64,000 nucleotides of DNA, from contig NZ_CP013234.1 in the NCBI RefSeq assembly GCF_001584185.1, positions 3,472,001 through 3,536,000 on the forward strand, written 5' to 3'. The notes below the pieces were generated by a model. The model ran no database searches. It was given only the letters and a program-made list of their open reading frames with translations, and was not told the DNA's origin. The stretch is from Collimonas pratensis. Its GTDB lineage: Bacteria > Pseudomonadota > Gammaproteobacteria > Burkholderiales > Burkholderiaceae_D. The position numbers and the translations under genes were made by a program. How positions within the stretch are numbered: the stretch's first letter is position 1; every line of letters starts with the position of its first letter. Of this stretch, positions 52,379 through 61,395 are shown in pieces.

Positions 52379-52531
52379 TGCGCTCACTCCTGTGATGGGA
52401 AATTCCGTTGCGCCCTGCGGCACAGTGGTTGCGAATCAATCTATAACAAGGGAATACGAGCAGGCCGTTTGGCGCCCACTCTTACATTGCGACACTTCAT
52501 CAACAATTCAGCGATCCGGCCTGGACGCTGC

Positions 52532-52813
52532 TTAAGGTTCTGCATCATCACCGGCCGGCTTGAACAGATCGTCCAGGGGACTGGATTTCTTTTCGCTCCG
52601 CACAGTACCGCGACGGCCTGTGAATTCCTCTTCAATGTTGTCGCGGTAATAGCTCCATGCCACACCCGAGGTCGACAGCCTGCGCCAGACCTCGTTGCCG
52701 ACACCAGAATAATCTATTGCGCTGCCGTCGTCGAATTCAACCCGCAGCACACGCTCGCGCGGATCATATCCAATCGCACGCAGCTTGCCGGCATTGATGC
52801 GTTTCATCTCCAT
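52532..52813 (-). CDS. KTSC domain protein
   Basis: A 93-residue protein. MKRINAGKLRAIGYDPRERVLRVEFDDGSAIDYSGV and RRLSTSGVAWSYYRDNIEEEF are the KTSC domain, first noted at the C-terminus of lysyl-tRNA synthetases and in many small bacterial proteins. The domain is thought to bind nucleic acid or another ligand; its role here is unknown. The start at 52813 has AGGAG six bases upstream. It is 15 bp from folD and probably co-transcribed with it. Confidence 0.8.
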   Translation of the reverse strand: MEMKRINAGKLRAIGYDPRERVLRVEFDDGSAIDYSGVGNEVWRRLSTSGVAWSYYRDNIEEEFTGRRGTVRSEKKSSPLDDLFKPAGDDAEP

Positions 52814-52828
52814 GACCATCTCCTGTAT

Positions 52829-53671
52829 CTAGGCATATTTTTCGGCGGCTTCAATCGTCTGCGCCATCAGCGTGGCGATTGTCATCGGACCGACTCCGCC
52901 AGGCACCGGCGTGTAAGCGGAACATCTATCGATCACGGCCGCCAGCTCGACGTCGCCTATCCTGCCTGGATGATAGCCGGCATCCACAACAACCGCGCCT
53001 TCCTTGATCCAGGCGCCTTTAACGAATTCCGGCTGGTTCAGCGCCGCCACAACGATATCCGCCAGGCCTACGAGTTGCGCCAAGCCCTGGGTCCTGGAGT
53101 GGCAATGGGCGACTGTCGCGTTCGCATTAAGCATCATCATCGCGATGGGCTTGCCGAGGATCGGACTCCTCCCTATCACGACCACATGCTTGCCCTCGAT
53201 GGCAATCCCATGGTGCCGCAACAAGTGCATGATGCCAGCCGGCGTAGAAGATCCGTAGGCTGGTTCAGACATGGCCATTTTCCCGAAACCTAGGGTGGTG
53301 ACGCCATCCACATCTTTCTTGATGTCGATGCGGTCGAAACAAATTCGTTCGTCTATTTGCTCCGGCACCGGATGCTGCAGCAGGATGCCGTGCACCAAAG
53401 GGTCGGCATTCAGCTGATCGATCTCCTGCAATAACTCAGCGGTCGTGGTCGATTCCGGCAGTATGACTTTGCGCGACGCCATGCCGATCCGTTCGCAGGC
53501 ATCGCCCTTCATCTTCACGTATGTCGCCGAAGCGGGATCGTCTCCAACCAGGATGGTCGCAAGGACAGGCGATTTGCCGGACAGTTTGGCTTTAAGCGCC
53601 TGTATTCGAACGGCAAGTTCCGCTTCCATTTGCAGCGAGAGCGATTTGCCGTCCAGGACTGTTGCTGTCAT
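52829..53671 (-). CDS. folD: Variant FolD: methylenetetrahydrofolate dehydrogenase/cyclohydrolase
   Basis: A 280-residue bifunctional one-carbon enzyme. YVKMK (Tyr51, Lys55) holds the cyclohydrolase lysine; [25 protein letters not shown] and [15 protein letters not shown] complete the fold. It differs from the usual housekeeping form: the DVDG-FHP-type segment reads DVDGVTTLG and the CTPxG loop reads STPAG. It may be a second paralogue with altered cofactor or substrate use. It is followed closely by the KTSC gene on the same strand. Confidence 0.87.
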   Translation of the reverse strand: MTATVLDGKSLSLQMEAELAVRIQALKAKLSGKSPVLATILVGDDPASATYVKMKGDACERIGMASRKVILPESTTTAELLQEIDQLNADPLVHGILLQHPVPEQIDERICFDRIDIKKDVDGVTTLGFGKMAMSEPAYGSSTPAGIMHLLRHHGIAIEGKHVVVIGRSPILGKPIAMMMLNANATVAHCHSRTQGLAQLVGLADIVVAALNQPEFVKGAWIKEGAVVVDAGYHPGRIGDVELAAVIDRCSAYTPVPGGVGPMTIATLMAQTIEAAEKYA

Positions 53672-53970
53672 TTGTTTTCCTTCGATTTTCTGTTATTCCG
53701 GATGCGAGCGTATGTGCATATTGTATAGCCCGGCCACCTTCACGCCACCTGCCAGGTGCGGATATCCACAAGTCTGGCCGCGGTGCTGCGCCCCTCGGGT
53801 CGCCAGACACCGGCCTCGCAGCTTGCCGACAACTGTTCATGGACACCTGGAAATGTTTCCCGTCATCTCCGCCGCCATCTTAATCGTATCTTAATGTTAT
53901 TGAGTTGATTTCGTTTTATAGTGGCACCGTCATTCACCATGACAATGTCTCCCCTCCCTGAAAGACTTCA

Positions 53971-54004
53971 TGCCCGCAACCGACAAGTTGGCGGGCATTT
54001 TTTT
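53971..54004 (+). terminator. Terminator-like hairpin in the leader of the CVNH lipoprotein gene
   Basis: TGCCCGCAAC (53971-53980) pairs with GTTGGCGGGCA (53987-53997) with one bulge, followed by seven Ts (53998-54004). It ends 10 bp before the lipoprotein start. A TATAGT -10-like hexamer at 53917-53922 lies upstream. It could end a short RNA or attenuate the gene. Confidence 0.7.
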
Positions 54005-54013
54005 AAAGGAATC

Positions 54014-54559
54014 ATGATGATCAAATCTGCAATCGCTATGCTTGCCTTGGGAATACTGACAGCATGTGCCGCAGATCCCTATTCCGGCGGCTACAGCAAG
54101 TATTCAGGCAACTATGGCTATACGTCGACACCGGTTCCGACCTATGGCGGTTATGACGGTGGCCGCTCGTATCGCGATGACGATTGGACGCCGCCCGGCA
54201 GTTATCGGCAGTCTTGCCGCGATATCGTTGTGCGGCATGGCGTGCTGGAGGCCACTTGCGGCAACGGCGGCGGCAGCGTGCGGACATCGACGGCACTGAA
54301 TTCGTGCCGCAGCGGGAATTTCGAAAACATCAACGGCAATCTGCAATGTTCCGGCAGCCGTGACAATGGCCGTAACAGCAGGGATTTGCCGCCGGGGAGC
54401 TATCTGCAATCTTGCAACGATATCGGCGTACGTAACGGTGTGCTGGAAGCCAACTGCGGCGGCAGCGGCAATCGCAGGATACAGTCATCGGTCTCGATTT
54501 CCTCCTGCAGAAGCGGAAGCTTCAGCAACATCAACGGTTATCTGCAGTGCGACCGCTAG
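54014..54559 (+). CDS. CVNH (cyanovirin-N homology) lipoprotein
   Basis: A 181-residue lipoprotein with lipobox ILTAC (Cys18). After a Tyr/Gly/Ser-rich linker come two CVNH-like repeats. The first, PPGSYRQSCRDIVVRHGVLEATCG to CRSGNFENINGNLQC, and the second, PPGSYLQSCNDIGVRNGVLEANCG to SCRSGSFSNINGYLQC, show the conserved paired cysteines. CVNH domains bind high-mannose or other glycans. The protein may be a surface lectin. The stop is followed by the convergent acylphosphatase gene. The AAGGA site supports the ATG at 54014. Confidence 0.87.
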   Translation: MMIKSAIAMLALGILTACAADPYSGGYSKYSGNYGYTSTPVPTYGGYDGGRSYRDDDWTPPGSYRQSCRDIVVRHGVLEATCGNGGGSVRTSTALNSCRSGNFENINGNLQCSGSRDNGRNSRDLPPGSYLQSCNDIGVRNGVLEANCGGSGNRRIQSSVSISSCRSGSFSNINGYLQCDR

Positions 54560-54627
54560 GGCGTACTTACAGCCAAGTTAACCACAACGTCGATGCGGCA
54601 ACGGACACGAACTACCAAAAGATATTT

Positions 54628-54906
54628 TCACTGCGTCGGCAGAATCTTGAATGACCCATCCGAAAGTAGCAGCTCTCCAGCATCTTCGATGGTGACATTA
54701 CGCACCAGGGCGGCAGGCGGGCCTCGCTTTGCCCAAAGAATGATCGTCTCAATCGCCGCCGCATCGCCGTCAATACAGGCTTCCACGGCGCCGTTCCGCC
54801 GATTGCGCACCCAACCGGCAAGCCCCAGGGCAAGCGCCGTGCCGGCGAAGGAAGCGCGGTAACCGACACCCTGCACCCGTCCTTCTATAGTCAAGCGCTT
54901 AGCCAT
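54628..54906 (-). CDS. Acylphosphatase
   Basis: A 92-residue enzyme with the canonical start KRLTIEGRVQGVGYRASF, where Arg17 binds the phosphate, and GWVRNRRNG, where Asn35 positions water. It hydrolyses acyl-phosphates such as acetyl-phosphate or 1,3-bisphosphoglycerate. The ATG at 54906 gives the exact family length; the frame is open further upstream. It lies convergent with the CVNH gene. Confidence 0.92.
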   Translation of the reverse strand: MAKRLTIEGRVQGVGYRASFAGTALALGLAGWVRNRRNGAVEACIDGDAAAIETIILWAKRGPPAALVRNVTIEDAGELLLSDGSFKILPTQ

Positions 54907-55050
54907 CATCCATCTCGCTTTGTCGAATTGCAGTATATTCTGAAACTGCATTGAAGCCGCCTGCTTCGCTTGTAGCTTCCAACGCCGGCCATCCGGTCGC
55001 GCATGACTTGTCCGGTTTGGGTGAGCGACGAGACGCCATGCAGTCCACTG

Positions 55051-55293
55051 CTATGTCGACAGGTGAAGGGCGATCAAAGGCACCAGATTGAGCAGGATGA
55101 TGCCAAGCTTGTAGAGAGAAATACCGCCTAAGTTCATTGGATCAAAGGTTTCAGGTGAGAGCTTGAACCAGCGCGTCAGAATCCGATACGCCCAATCGTG
55201 GGCGAAGATGAAGATGCCGGCCCAGATGAGAAGCAACGCGTAGTTGATCGCAGTACACCAAAGGAGCGCTTCTTTGATCTCACTGATTGTCAT
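55051..55293 (-). CDS. DUF6868-like small membrane protein
   Basis: An 80-residue protein with two hydrophobic segments and the pattern LLWCTAINYALLLIWAGIF ... HDWAYRILTRWFKLS ... LYKLGIILLNLVPLIAL, which matches the DUF6868 family. The role is unknown. It follows a 73-residue membrane protein gene by 25 bp, suggesting co-transcription. Confidence 0.72.
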   Translation of the reverse strand: MTISEIKEALLWCTAINYALLLIWAGIFIFAHDWAYRILTRWFKLSPETFDPMNLGGISLYKLGIILLNLVPLIALHLST

Positions 55294-55318
55294 GGCACAC
55301 CCTCACGACATTTCGTTT

Positions 55319-55540
55319 CTAGTGGCTACCGCGCTTTTTCCCATACGCGAGCCAGCCAGCCACCAGCAGCACTTTCAGGACGAGTAACGCGCCTATCCCG
55401 ACCACGCCGAGCTTGAGAGTGGCGCCGACGATGTAGGCAATCGCCACGGCAAGGCCTTTTACAAGAGCGAACAATACGACTATGCATAGCAGGCCCGCAT
55501 AGAGAGGATTGTAGCGATGAAGGGTAGAGAGCTGTTTCAT
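55319..55540 (-). CDS. Small membrane protein (73 aa)
   Basis: A 73-residue protein with two hydrophobic stretches separated by a short turn (GLLCIVVLFALVKGLAVAIAY and VVGIGALLVLKVLLVAGWLAYG) and a basic tail ending KKRGSH. Its family is unknown. It lies just upstream of the DUF6868-like gene on the same strand. Confidence 0.65.
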   Translation of the reverse strand: MKQLSTLHRYNPLYAGLLCIVVLFALVKGLAVAIAYIVGATLKLGVVGIGALLVLKVLLVAGWLAYGKKRGSH

Positions 55541-55597
55541 AGATTCCTCTATTAAGCTTTACTGGCAGTGTACTCTTTGCATTTGCTGCGGGAACAA

Positions 55598-56656
55598 TTA
55601 ATTATTGAGCACGCCGAACGGCAACGTCCATCCGGCAAGGCTAGCGGCTCCTTTCCATTGATTTTTCATCGCAATGCCACCTGGAAGCAAAACCGGATCG
55701 GAGCGATTTTCTACCGTTTCCTTCGGTGTATGACCAAACTCCGCTTTGAAAAGGCGATAGAAATATTTTTCATCCGGGAAGCCATGGGCCCAGGCTATCT
55801 CCGCGATGCGGACGTGCTGCCGTTGCGGGTCGGCGAGCATGTGATAGGCATGACGCAATCGTCTGCGCCTGATCTGCCGCATTATCCCGCCCTCTTCCTC
55901 AAAATATTGATAGAGCTTGGCGCGCGATATACCGATGTCTCGACAGATCCGCTCAGGCGAGAGATCGCGCTCCAGCAAGTGCACATCAATGTAGTGCCTG
56001 ATCCGTTCAAGCAAGGCGCTGCGGATCGGTTCGCTTGCCTCACGCATTGCCTCGACCGTTGGTGAAACAGCGGCTGCCATCAATAACAGCGTTGACTGCA
56101 CGATTTGGGGTACTTCCTGTTGTTGCAGTGTAGAGAGATTGCGGAACAGGGAAAGTAGATGATCGCCTAGAAGACGGCTGACGCCACTCGTCAGCGTGTG
56201 ACCGTGCATCAGCGCGGCATGGCTCGGCAGAAGATACCTGGGCACGACTATGCTGATCACGTCGCCAGCTTCGACCGTACATTCGTTGATCTGGGCCACA
56301 TCGTAGAAGAACAGATCACCAGGCAGCTTGACGGATTCAGGGCTCATGGAACGGCAGAAGAATCGGCCGCCCAGCAGCAGCGTAAAGCGAAATGAATCCT
56401 GGCTATCCAGCCGAATGCGCCGTTCGGTGCGATAGACCGAGTAGGTGAATGGCCGCGGCCGTTCCCGCCAACGCCGCCCTGAAATGATGAGCGGGCCGAG
56501 CGCGGCGCCACTCGCTTCCGCGTCGAGTGCACCGTAACCGTCATCGTCGAATTTGCAGTCGCAGAGGTTGTCTTTCACCCAGACGTGAAACCGGTCCCGT
56601 TCAGGGTAGTCGACCGTACTAAACTTAAAGATAGGGACAGCATCAAATTGATCCAT
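55598..56656 (-). CDS. AraC family transcriptional regulator
   Basis: A 352-residue regulator with a cupin-like AraC-binding-domain N-terminal half (RRIRLDSQDSFRFTLLLGGRFF ... LFFYDVAQINECTVEAGDVISIVVP) and a C-terminal double helix-turn-helix (SPERICRDIGISRAKLYQYF, EIAWAHGFPDEKYFYRLFKAEFGHTP). The ligand and targets are unknown. The ribosome site is weak. No divergent enzyme gene is adjacent. Confidence 0.82.
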   Translation of the reverse strand: MDQFDAVPIFKFSTVDYPERDRFHVWVKDNLCDCKFDDDGYGALDAEASGAALGPLIISGRRWRERPRPFTYSVYRTERRIRLDSQDSFRFTLLLGGRFFCRSMSPESVKLPGDLFFYDVAQINECTVEAGDVISIVVPRYLLPSHAALMHGHTLTSGVSRLLGDHLLSLFRNLSTLQQQEVPQIVQSTLLLMAAAVSPTVEAMREASEPIRSALLERIRHYIDVHLLERDLSPERICRDIGISRAKLYQYFEEEGGIMRQIRRRRLRHAYHMLADPQRQHVRIAEIAWAHGFPDEKYFYRLFKAEFGHTPKETVENRSDPVLLPGGIAMKNQWKGAASLAGWTLPFGVLNN

Positions 56657-57045
56657 GGCATTTTTATCAATCCAACTTCGAATGACCGAGCGCGGCGTCT
56701 AACGTCTCGCTAATTGATGTCAGCTATGGAGCATGTGCATGAAAATCCATTTTCTCCATACGTCGAGAATCTTCGCTGATAAATTGATTTTCGGCAACAG
56801 TCATTTGCCGCTGCAAGGCTGCGGGTAAATCGCATAAATGGATGCAGGCACCGTATCCCCCTGGCGCGGCACGAGGCTTGAGCTAGTCCAGGGTTCTGGC
56901 CGATCGCGGCATCCCCTCCGAACAGATCGAAGGCCGTCGCGATCGCCGCGTCGAATCGGTTCGTTGCCCTATGCTCAGGTCTGCGATACGCGAGTCCTGG
57001 CACTCACGCCGCATATACTGCGAGCAGGCCGCAGCGCTGAACAAT
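56657..57045. other. Intergenic region, nothing recognised
   Basis: About 390 bp between the AraC gene and the CsgG-like gene. Short frames on both strands lack ribosome sites and family resemblance. No clear promoter, repeat or RNA structure was noticed. Confidence 0.4.
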
Positions 57046-57933
57046 TTATTGGGGAGCCGAGCGCTTGGCCGTTTTCTTCTTGACAGGGGCCGGCGTGCCG
57101 TTGTCGCCATCGCCCTGGACCGCCAGCTGGCCGCCCGTGCCCAGCCCGCCGGCCACGCTTTGCGCATGATAGTTCTTCACGGCGCGCACGATGTTGTTAT
57201 AGGAATCGGTAAAGGCCGCCACGATCACCTTGCCTTCCGCCGTGTTCGAATAACCACCTGCGCTGCCTGCCGCGCTGTTGCCGAGGATCTTGCCAAGGGC
57301 GCCGAAATCCATGCTCTTGGCGCTGCCTTCGGCCGCCGCCACCTGCACGCCGGAACGGTTATCGACCAGGTTCAGCAGCGTGCTGGCTTCCTTGCTGTTG
57401 ATGTTGCCTGCCAGCCCCGCCACCACACCGCCGAGGCCGCCAAACAGACCGGCGACGCTGGCGCCGGCGCCGCCGGCGTTATTGTTGCTGAAGGTGATCG
57501 AAGGATTGAGGCCGTAGTCGGCCGACACCATCTTGCCCTTGCCGAAATTGGAGTTGTTACGCAGCTCGCCCGATTGCTGCAAGGCCCGTTCGCCCATCAT
57601 GGCCGTCATGCCGCGACCGCGCTCGACCACCACGAAGCAGTTGGACTGCTGCACCAGCAGCTTGAGCACCGGCACGGTCGAGCCGAGCTTATACTGGCCG
57701 GTCAGCACGCCATACCACGGCGCGGTCGTGTCTTCGATGATGGCGATGGTGCCGAGCGAACGGTCGCAGTGTTCGAGCGCGGCATTGGCGTTGGCGGCAT
57801 TGGATCCTCCCGCGGATCCGGTAGCCTCGGTTTTTGCGCCGGCGTTGCCCATGTCCATGCTGGAACATGCGCTCAACAGGACAGCGCCGGTCAGGCATGC
57901 CGGCAAGATGCGAAGTAGGCGATGATTAACCAT
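57046..57933 (-). CDS. CsgG/HfaB-like outer-membrane lipoprotein
   Basis: A 295-residue lipoprotein with signal and lipobox LLSAC (Cys23). The CsgG-type core is visible in SLGTIAIIEDTTAPWYGVLTGQY and CFVVVERGRGMTAMMGERAL. A Gly/Ala-rich segment (AGASVAGLFGGLGGVVAGLAG) sits where CsgG has its barrel-forming strands, so pore formation is possible. The C-terminus is Lys-rich (PVKKKTAKR). No curli subunit or CsgE/F gene is nearby. A tiny lipoprotein gene lies upstream on the same strand. Confidence 0.8.
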   Translation of the reverse strand: MVNHRLLRILPACLTGAVLLSACSSMDMGNAGAKTEATGSAGGSNAANANAALEHCDRSLGTIAIIEDTTAPWYGVLTGQYKLGSTVPVLKLLVQQSNCFVVVERGRGMTAMMGERALQQSGELRNNSNFGKGKMVSADYGLNPSITFSNNNAGGAGASVAGLFGGLGGVVAGLAGNINSKEASTLLNLVDNRSGVQVAAAEGSAKSMDFGALGKILGNSAAGSAGGYSNTAEGKVIVAAFTDSYNNIVRAVKNYHAQSVAGGLGTGGQLAVQGDGDNGTPAPVKKKTAKRSAPQ

Positions 57934-57993
57934 TCTTATTTCTCCCCTTTAAAAACGAAACTTACTGGACCACTTCCCATTTTCCCCAAGGCG

Positions 57994-58083
57994 TCAGGAG
58001 CCGCCGTTCGGTGAAGCGTCGTTACCGCCACACGCCGTCAACGTGAGACAGACGGCTATGACAATCCATGTAATGGGTTTCAT
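57994..58083 (-). CDS. Tiny lipoprotein (29 aa) upstream of CsgG-like gene
   Basis: A 30-codon frame reads MKPITWIVIAVCLTLTACGG and ends NDASPNGGS. It has a charged start, a hydrophobic core and a lipobox LTAC, i.e. a complete lipoprotein signal followed by only about 12 mature residues, like entericidin-type peptides. The ribosome site is weak. It precedes the CsgG-like gene by 60 bp on the same strand. It is short enough to be missed by length cut-offs. Confidence 0.6.
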   Translation of the reverse strand: MKPITWIVIAVCLTLTACGGNDASPNGGS

Positions 58084-58352
58084 AAGAGTCTTTTTTGCTC
58101 AATCGCCACAGTCTCGATCGCATCTTAATTCACCTCTTCCGGATTCAAGGTGTCGTTTCGTCCATATCAAGTGGACGTTCGTTTTGGCGAACATAAAATA
58201 GCCAGCGGGTGACGTTTTTTTTTGCGTAGTTGATATCGCCCCACAACAGTCCCTCGATATATCCGGAAACAGACATTCCAGGCAGTCGTTGGGGCGGCCT
58301 CAAGATATTGCTACACTAGAGACCCGCCACTCATTACGGGGAGTTGATGCTC

Positions 58353-59924
58353 ATGCAAGTCAAAAGACTTTTCCATCTGAGTGCGGTACTGAGCCTGGCG
58401 ATTCTGTCGACCATCGCTCACAGCGAAGCGATTCAGGTGCAGGATGCCGGCAAACCGGTCTGGCCGACTACAGCGTGGCTGACGTCCACACCGGAAAAAC
58501 AAGGCATGGATTCGGCCGCACTCGCCAAGCTTGTCGCCTTCGGGGAAAGCCACAGTTTTGACAGTCTCCTCGTTGTGCGTCATGGGCGGATTGTCACCGA
58601 GGCCTACTACGCTCCCTACACTGGAGATATCCCGCACGAGATATTCTCTTCTACAAAAGCGATTACCGGCACGCTTCTCGGGATGGTCTACAAGGACGGC
58701 CTGCTCGACCGTCTCGAGCACCCCATGCTGGATTTCTTCGCCGATCGCCACATTGCAAACGTTGATGATAGAAAGAAAGCGATCACGGTTCAAAACCTTC
58801 TGGACATGACTTCCGGGCTCGATTGGGATCAGGGCTTCATGGGCGGCAAGCAGCAAACAATGCAGGATATGAACCGAGCCTCCAATATGATCCAGTTCAT
58901 TCTTGATCGTCCCATGGCGCATCCGCCGGGAGAGGTTTTCAACTATGGCGACGGCAACCCGAATCTCATTTCCGCGATCATCACCCGGCTTACGGGCAAG
59001 CCTGTCGAGGATTACGCACGTGAAAAGCTCTTTGCGCCGTTAGGCATCGCTGATTGGCATTGGGTCCGCGACCCCCAAGGTCTGACAATCGGAAACGGGA
59101 TGTTGTTCTTACTGCCGCGCGACATGGCGAAGATCGGCTATTTGTATTTGCACCATGGCGTATGGGAGGGAAGGCAACTTCTTCCAAGCGGCTGGGCGGA
59201 TGTTTTGAATCACTCGCTAGTGAACATGCACGCGCCATACAATCCCAATCAGAGCTATTCGAACTTTTTTTGGGTATTTCCAGACAAGCACGTGTACATG
59301 GCGAACGGCAAGGACGGCCAGTTGATCACGGTGTTTCCCGATCTGGATATTGTGGCGGTGACCACCGCCAGAAAGCAGGTCCGGTATGGCGCCCTAATCA
59401 ACGCTGTGTCTGGCGCTGTCAAGTCTGAATCGGCGCTGCCGCCGAACCCGAGTGCAGTCGAACAGCTTTCCAATGCGACGAAGGACGCCGCGATCGAAAA
59501 GCCCACGGCCGTCGGTCCCACACCTGCGATTGCCTCTGCCATCTCGGGGAAGATTTATAAATTTCCAGACAATGAGCTCGGGTTAAGGTCCTTGTCTCTA
59601 TTTCTAACCGGCCCTCGTCCGCATTTCGAATACGAACAGTATTTGAGTTTTCCGGTTGGCTCTTCAGTCAGGTACGACATGCCGATCGGACTTGACGGGC
59701 GCTATCGCAAAGGCGCGCCCGCGCTCGCTGGCCACTACCCGGGCCATATCCCGGCCGCCAAAGGGACCTGGTTGGACGGGTCGACCCTAGTGATCGACAC
59801 ACAAGACATAGGATACGGAACACAGATCAAATATGTCCTGTCGTTCGACGGCCAGAAGCTCAACATTCGCCGTATCGACGAGGAGGATTGGGAAGTATCG
59901 GTCAATGGTGAACAGGGCGATTGA
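58353..59924 (+). CDS. Serine hydrolase of the class-C beta-lactamase family
   Basis: A 523-residue exported protein. After a signal peptide (MQVKRLFHLSAVLSLAILST, cleavage near AHS/EA) comes a beta-lactamase/esterase domain with SxxK at Ser99-Lys102 (SSTK). NYGDGNPNLIS supplies the Tyr region, and the segment around MANGKDGQLITV supplies the third motif. A C-terminal beta-rich domain follows after about residue 370. Such proteins are usually esterases or D-amino-acid peptidases, not lactamases. GGGGAG lies nine bases before the ATG at 58353; an ATG at 58347 is also possible. Confidence 0.83.
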   Translation: MQVKRLFHLSAVLSLAILSTIAHSEAIQVQDAGKPVWPTTAWLTSTPEKQGMDSAALAKLVAFGESHSFDSLLVVRHGRIVTEAYYAPYTGDIPHEIFSSTKAITGTLLGMVYKDGLLDRLEHPMLDFFADRHIANVDDRKKAITVQNLLDMTSGLDWDQGFMGGKQQTMQDMNRASNMIQFILDRPMAHPPGEVFNYGDGNPNLISAIITRLTGKPVEDYAREKLFAPLGIADWHWVRDPQGLTIGNGMLFLLPRDMAKIGYLYLHHGVWEGRQLLPSGWADVLNHSLVNMHAPYNPNQSYSNFFWVFPDKHVYMANGKDGQLITVFPDLDIVAVTTARKQVRYGALINAVSGAVKSESALPPNPSAVEQLSNATKDAAIEKPTAVGPTPAIASAISGKIYKFPDNELGLRSLSLFLTGPRPHFEYEQYLSFPVGSSVRYDMPIGLDGRYRKGAPALAGHYPGHIPAAKGTWLDGSTLVIDTQDIGYGTQIKYVLSFDGQKLNIRRIDEEDWEVSVNGEQGD

Positions 59925-59976
59925 CTGTCGGCGGATTCACAGGCTATCTCTGATGATTTGAATATATCAATGGTAT

Positions 59977-60594
59977 CTATTCTGCGAGAGCTGCATCAAC
60001 TTTAACGTCGGTTACGTTTCTTTCAGAAAAAACCACAATTGGCACTAAGTGCGTGTCAAGAGTACTGTGCCCAAGAGACCCGTGGAAAACGTAAAGTACA
60101 TTACCTTTTAAGCGAACATCAAATGCACCGGTACCTTCAAAATACACTGGTACCTTAAACAAATATGGTTTTAGCTTGTCATGGATGCCTTGCGTATACT
60201 CTGCCAATTTTCTATGCACTTCGGCTTCGTTTTCCATCCATACACGCTGATTTGCAAAAAATGGATCGGCCGCCGATGACTCTCGATATTTGGCGTAATC
60301 TGTCGCGACCTCAATTTGTTCATTCAACATCCGGTGGTCATCAAATTCTTGGCCTGGGAAAATTTGACCCAACGTTTCACTATCGATGAACTGAAAAGAT
60401 TTGTTTCCCATGAGGGTAAAGGCGCCTGCTCTGGTGTTTTCAGGAACTGTAAAAATTCTAGATTTATAGATCGGAACATCTGCCTTGTCGAAATGATTTT
60501 CGTAAATAATTTTCGTCTGTGCATGCGCATTGGGAATCGCGATTGCAGCGAACAGTAAAATAAATAAACGACAGATTTTTCGATAAGACTTCAT
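59977..60594 (-). CDS. Exported hypothetical protein (205 aa)
   Basis: A 205-residue protein with a signal peptide (MKSYRKICRLFILLFAAIAIPNAHA). The mature sequence (IIYENHFDKADVPIYKSRIF ... YLFKVPVYFEGTGAFDVRL) looks like a mixed alpha/beta soluble domain. I do not recognise it. The start at 60594 begins the signal; the frame is open upstream without support. It is convergent with the serine hydrolase. Confidence 0.65.
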   Translation of the reverse strand: MKSYRKICRLFILLFAAIAIPNAHAQTKIIYENHFDKADVPIYKSRIFTVPENTRAGAFTLMGNKSFQFIDSETLGQIFPGQEFDDHRMLNEQIEVATDYAKYRESSAADPFFANQRVWMENEAEVHRKLAEYTQGIHDKLKPYLFKVPVYFEGTGAFDVRLKGNVLYVFHGSLGHSTLDTHLVPIVVFSERNVTDVKVDAALAE

Positions 60595-60772
60595 AGATGC
60601 CTTCAAAAATGTGGGGGATTTTCCGCATGAAATTTTAACTGCGTGGGGCCTACTTCCCTCCTCCATCGTCCCTGTATATGTTCAGTGGAAGGATCGCATT
60701 CGCCGATTGCTGCCACAAGCGACAGCTAGCTGGCGAACCGCAGCAACCTGTGACAGCTCAGGTTGAAGGTAT

Positions 60773-61225
60773 CTAGCTGCCAGTTTGCCCGCTATCTGCA
60801 TGCGAGACTTTATACATGATGCCGAGCGCAATCCAAAACAAGGTTCCCAAAAGAGAAACAAAAGCTAAAAGGAGCATACCAAGAGAAAAATATATGTAAT
60901 GTCTAGGCGCGTGCATTGCCCCCATTCCCGCGAAGACTCCTACCGCGCCTACGATGACAGTACCAACAAGAAATTTGGCGACGCGTGACCACGAATGTGA
61001 CGACAGCCCCCACGCCACGATTGCGAACGCGATGCTCGAAATACCCGATTCCATCAATATCATTTTTACCGGATAGGCTTGTGGAGTGGTAATGCCACGA
61101 ACATAAATCAAATATTCGTCAGGTAGGAAGCCGGCCCATATATAAAGAGCGGTTAAGCTACCCCATGCTAATACTAATGGTGGAGTAGTCGCACGCAGCG
61201 ATTTTGTGAATAAGCACATGTGCAT
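60773..61225 (-). CDS. Four-TM membrane protein, unknown
   Basis: A 150-residue protein with four hydrophobic segments (PPLVLAWGSLTALYIWAGFL, ISSIAFAIVAWGLS, FLVGTVIVGAVGVFAGMG, LGMLLLAFVSLLGTLFWIALG). The family is unknown. The ribosome site is weak and the start could be the second Met. It stands alone. Confidence 0.6.
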   Translation of the reverse strand: MHMCLFTKSLRATTPPLVLAWGSLTALYIWAGFLPDEYLIYVRGITTPQAYPVKMILMESGISSIAFAIVAWGLSSHSWSRVAKFLVGTVIVGAVGVFAGMGAMHAPRHYIYFSLGMLLLAFVSLLGTLFWIALGIMYKVSHADSGQTGS

Positions 61226-61395
61226 TTATCCGAAAAGAGATGATTTATATTGACATGGTTCATTTGGCAGAACAACTTCAAATTGGAGCGTGGCGTGAAC
61301 GTCTGCAGCCGAAAACGGACGTCTGCCATTAATCCATAGCAGACTTTGCATCAAGATATTTTTAAATGATCCGGCCTCATCGTTGCGACTTCAAC

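Noticed and set aside
56710..57003. Minus-strand 97-codon frame between AraC and CsgG-like genes
   Set aside because: It has irregular cysteine-rich composition, no ribosome site and no family pattern.
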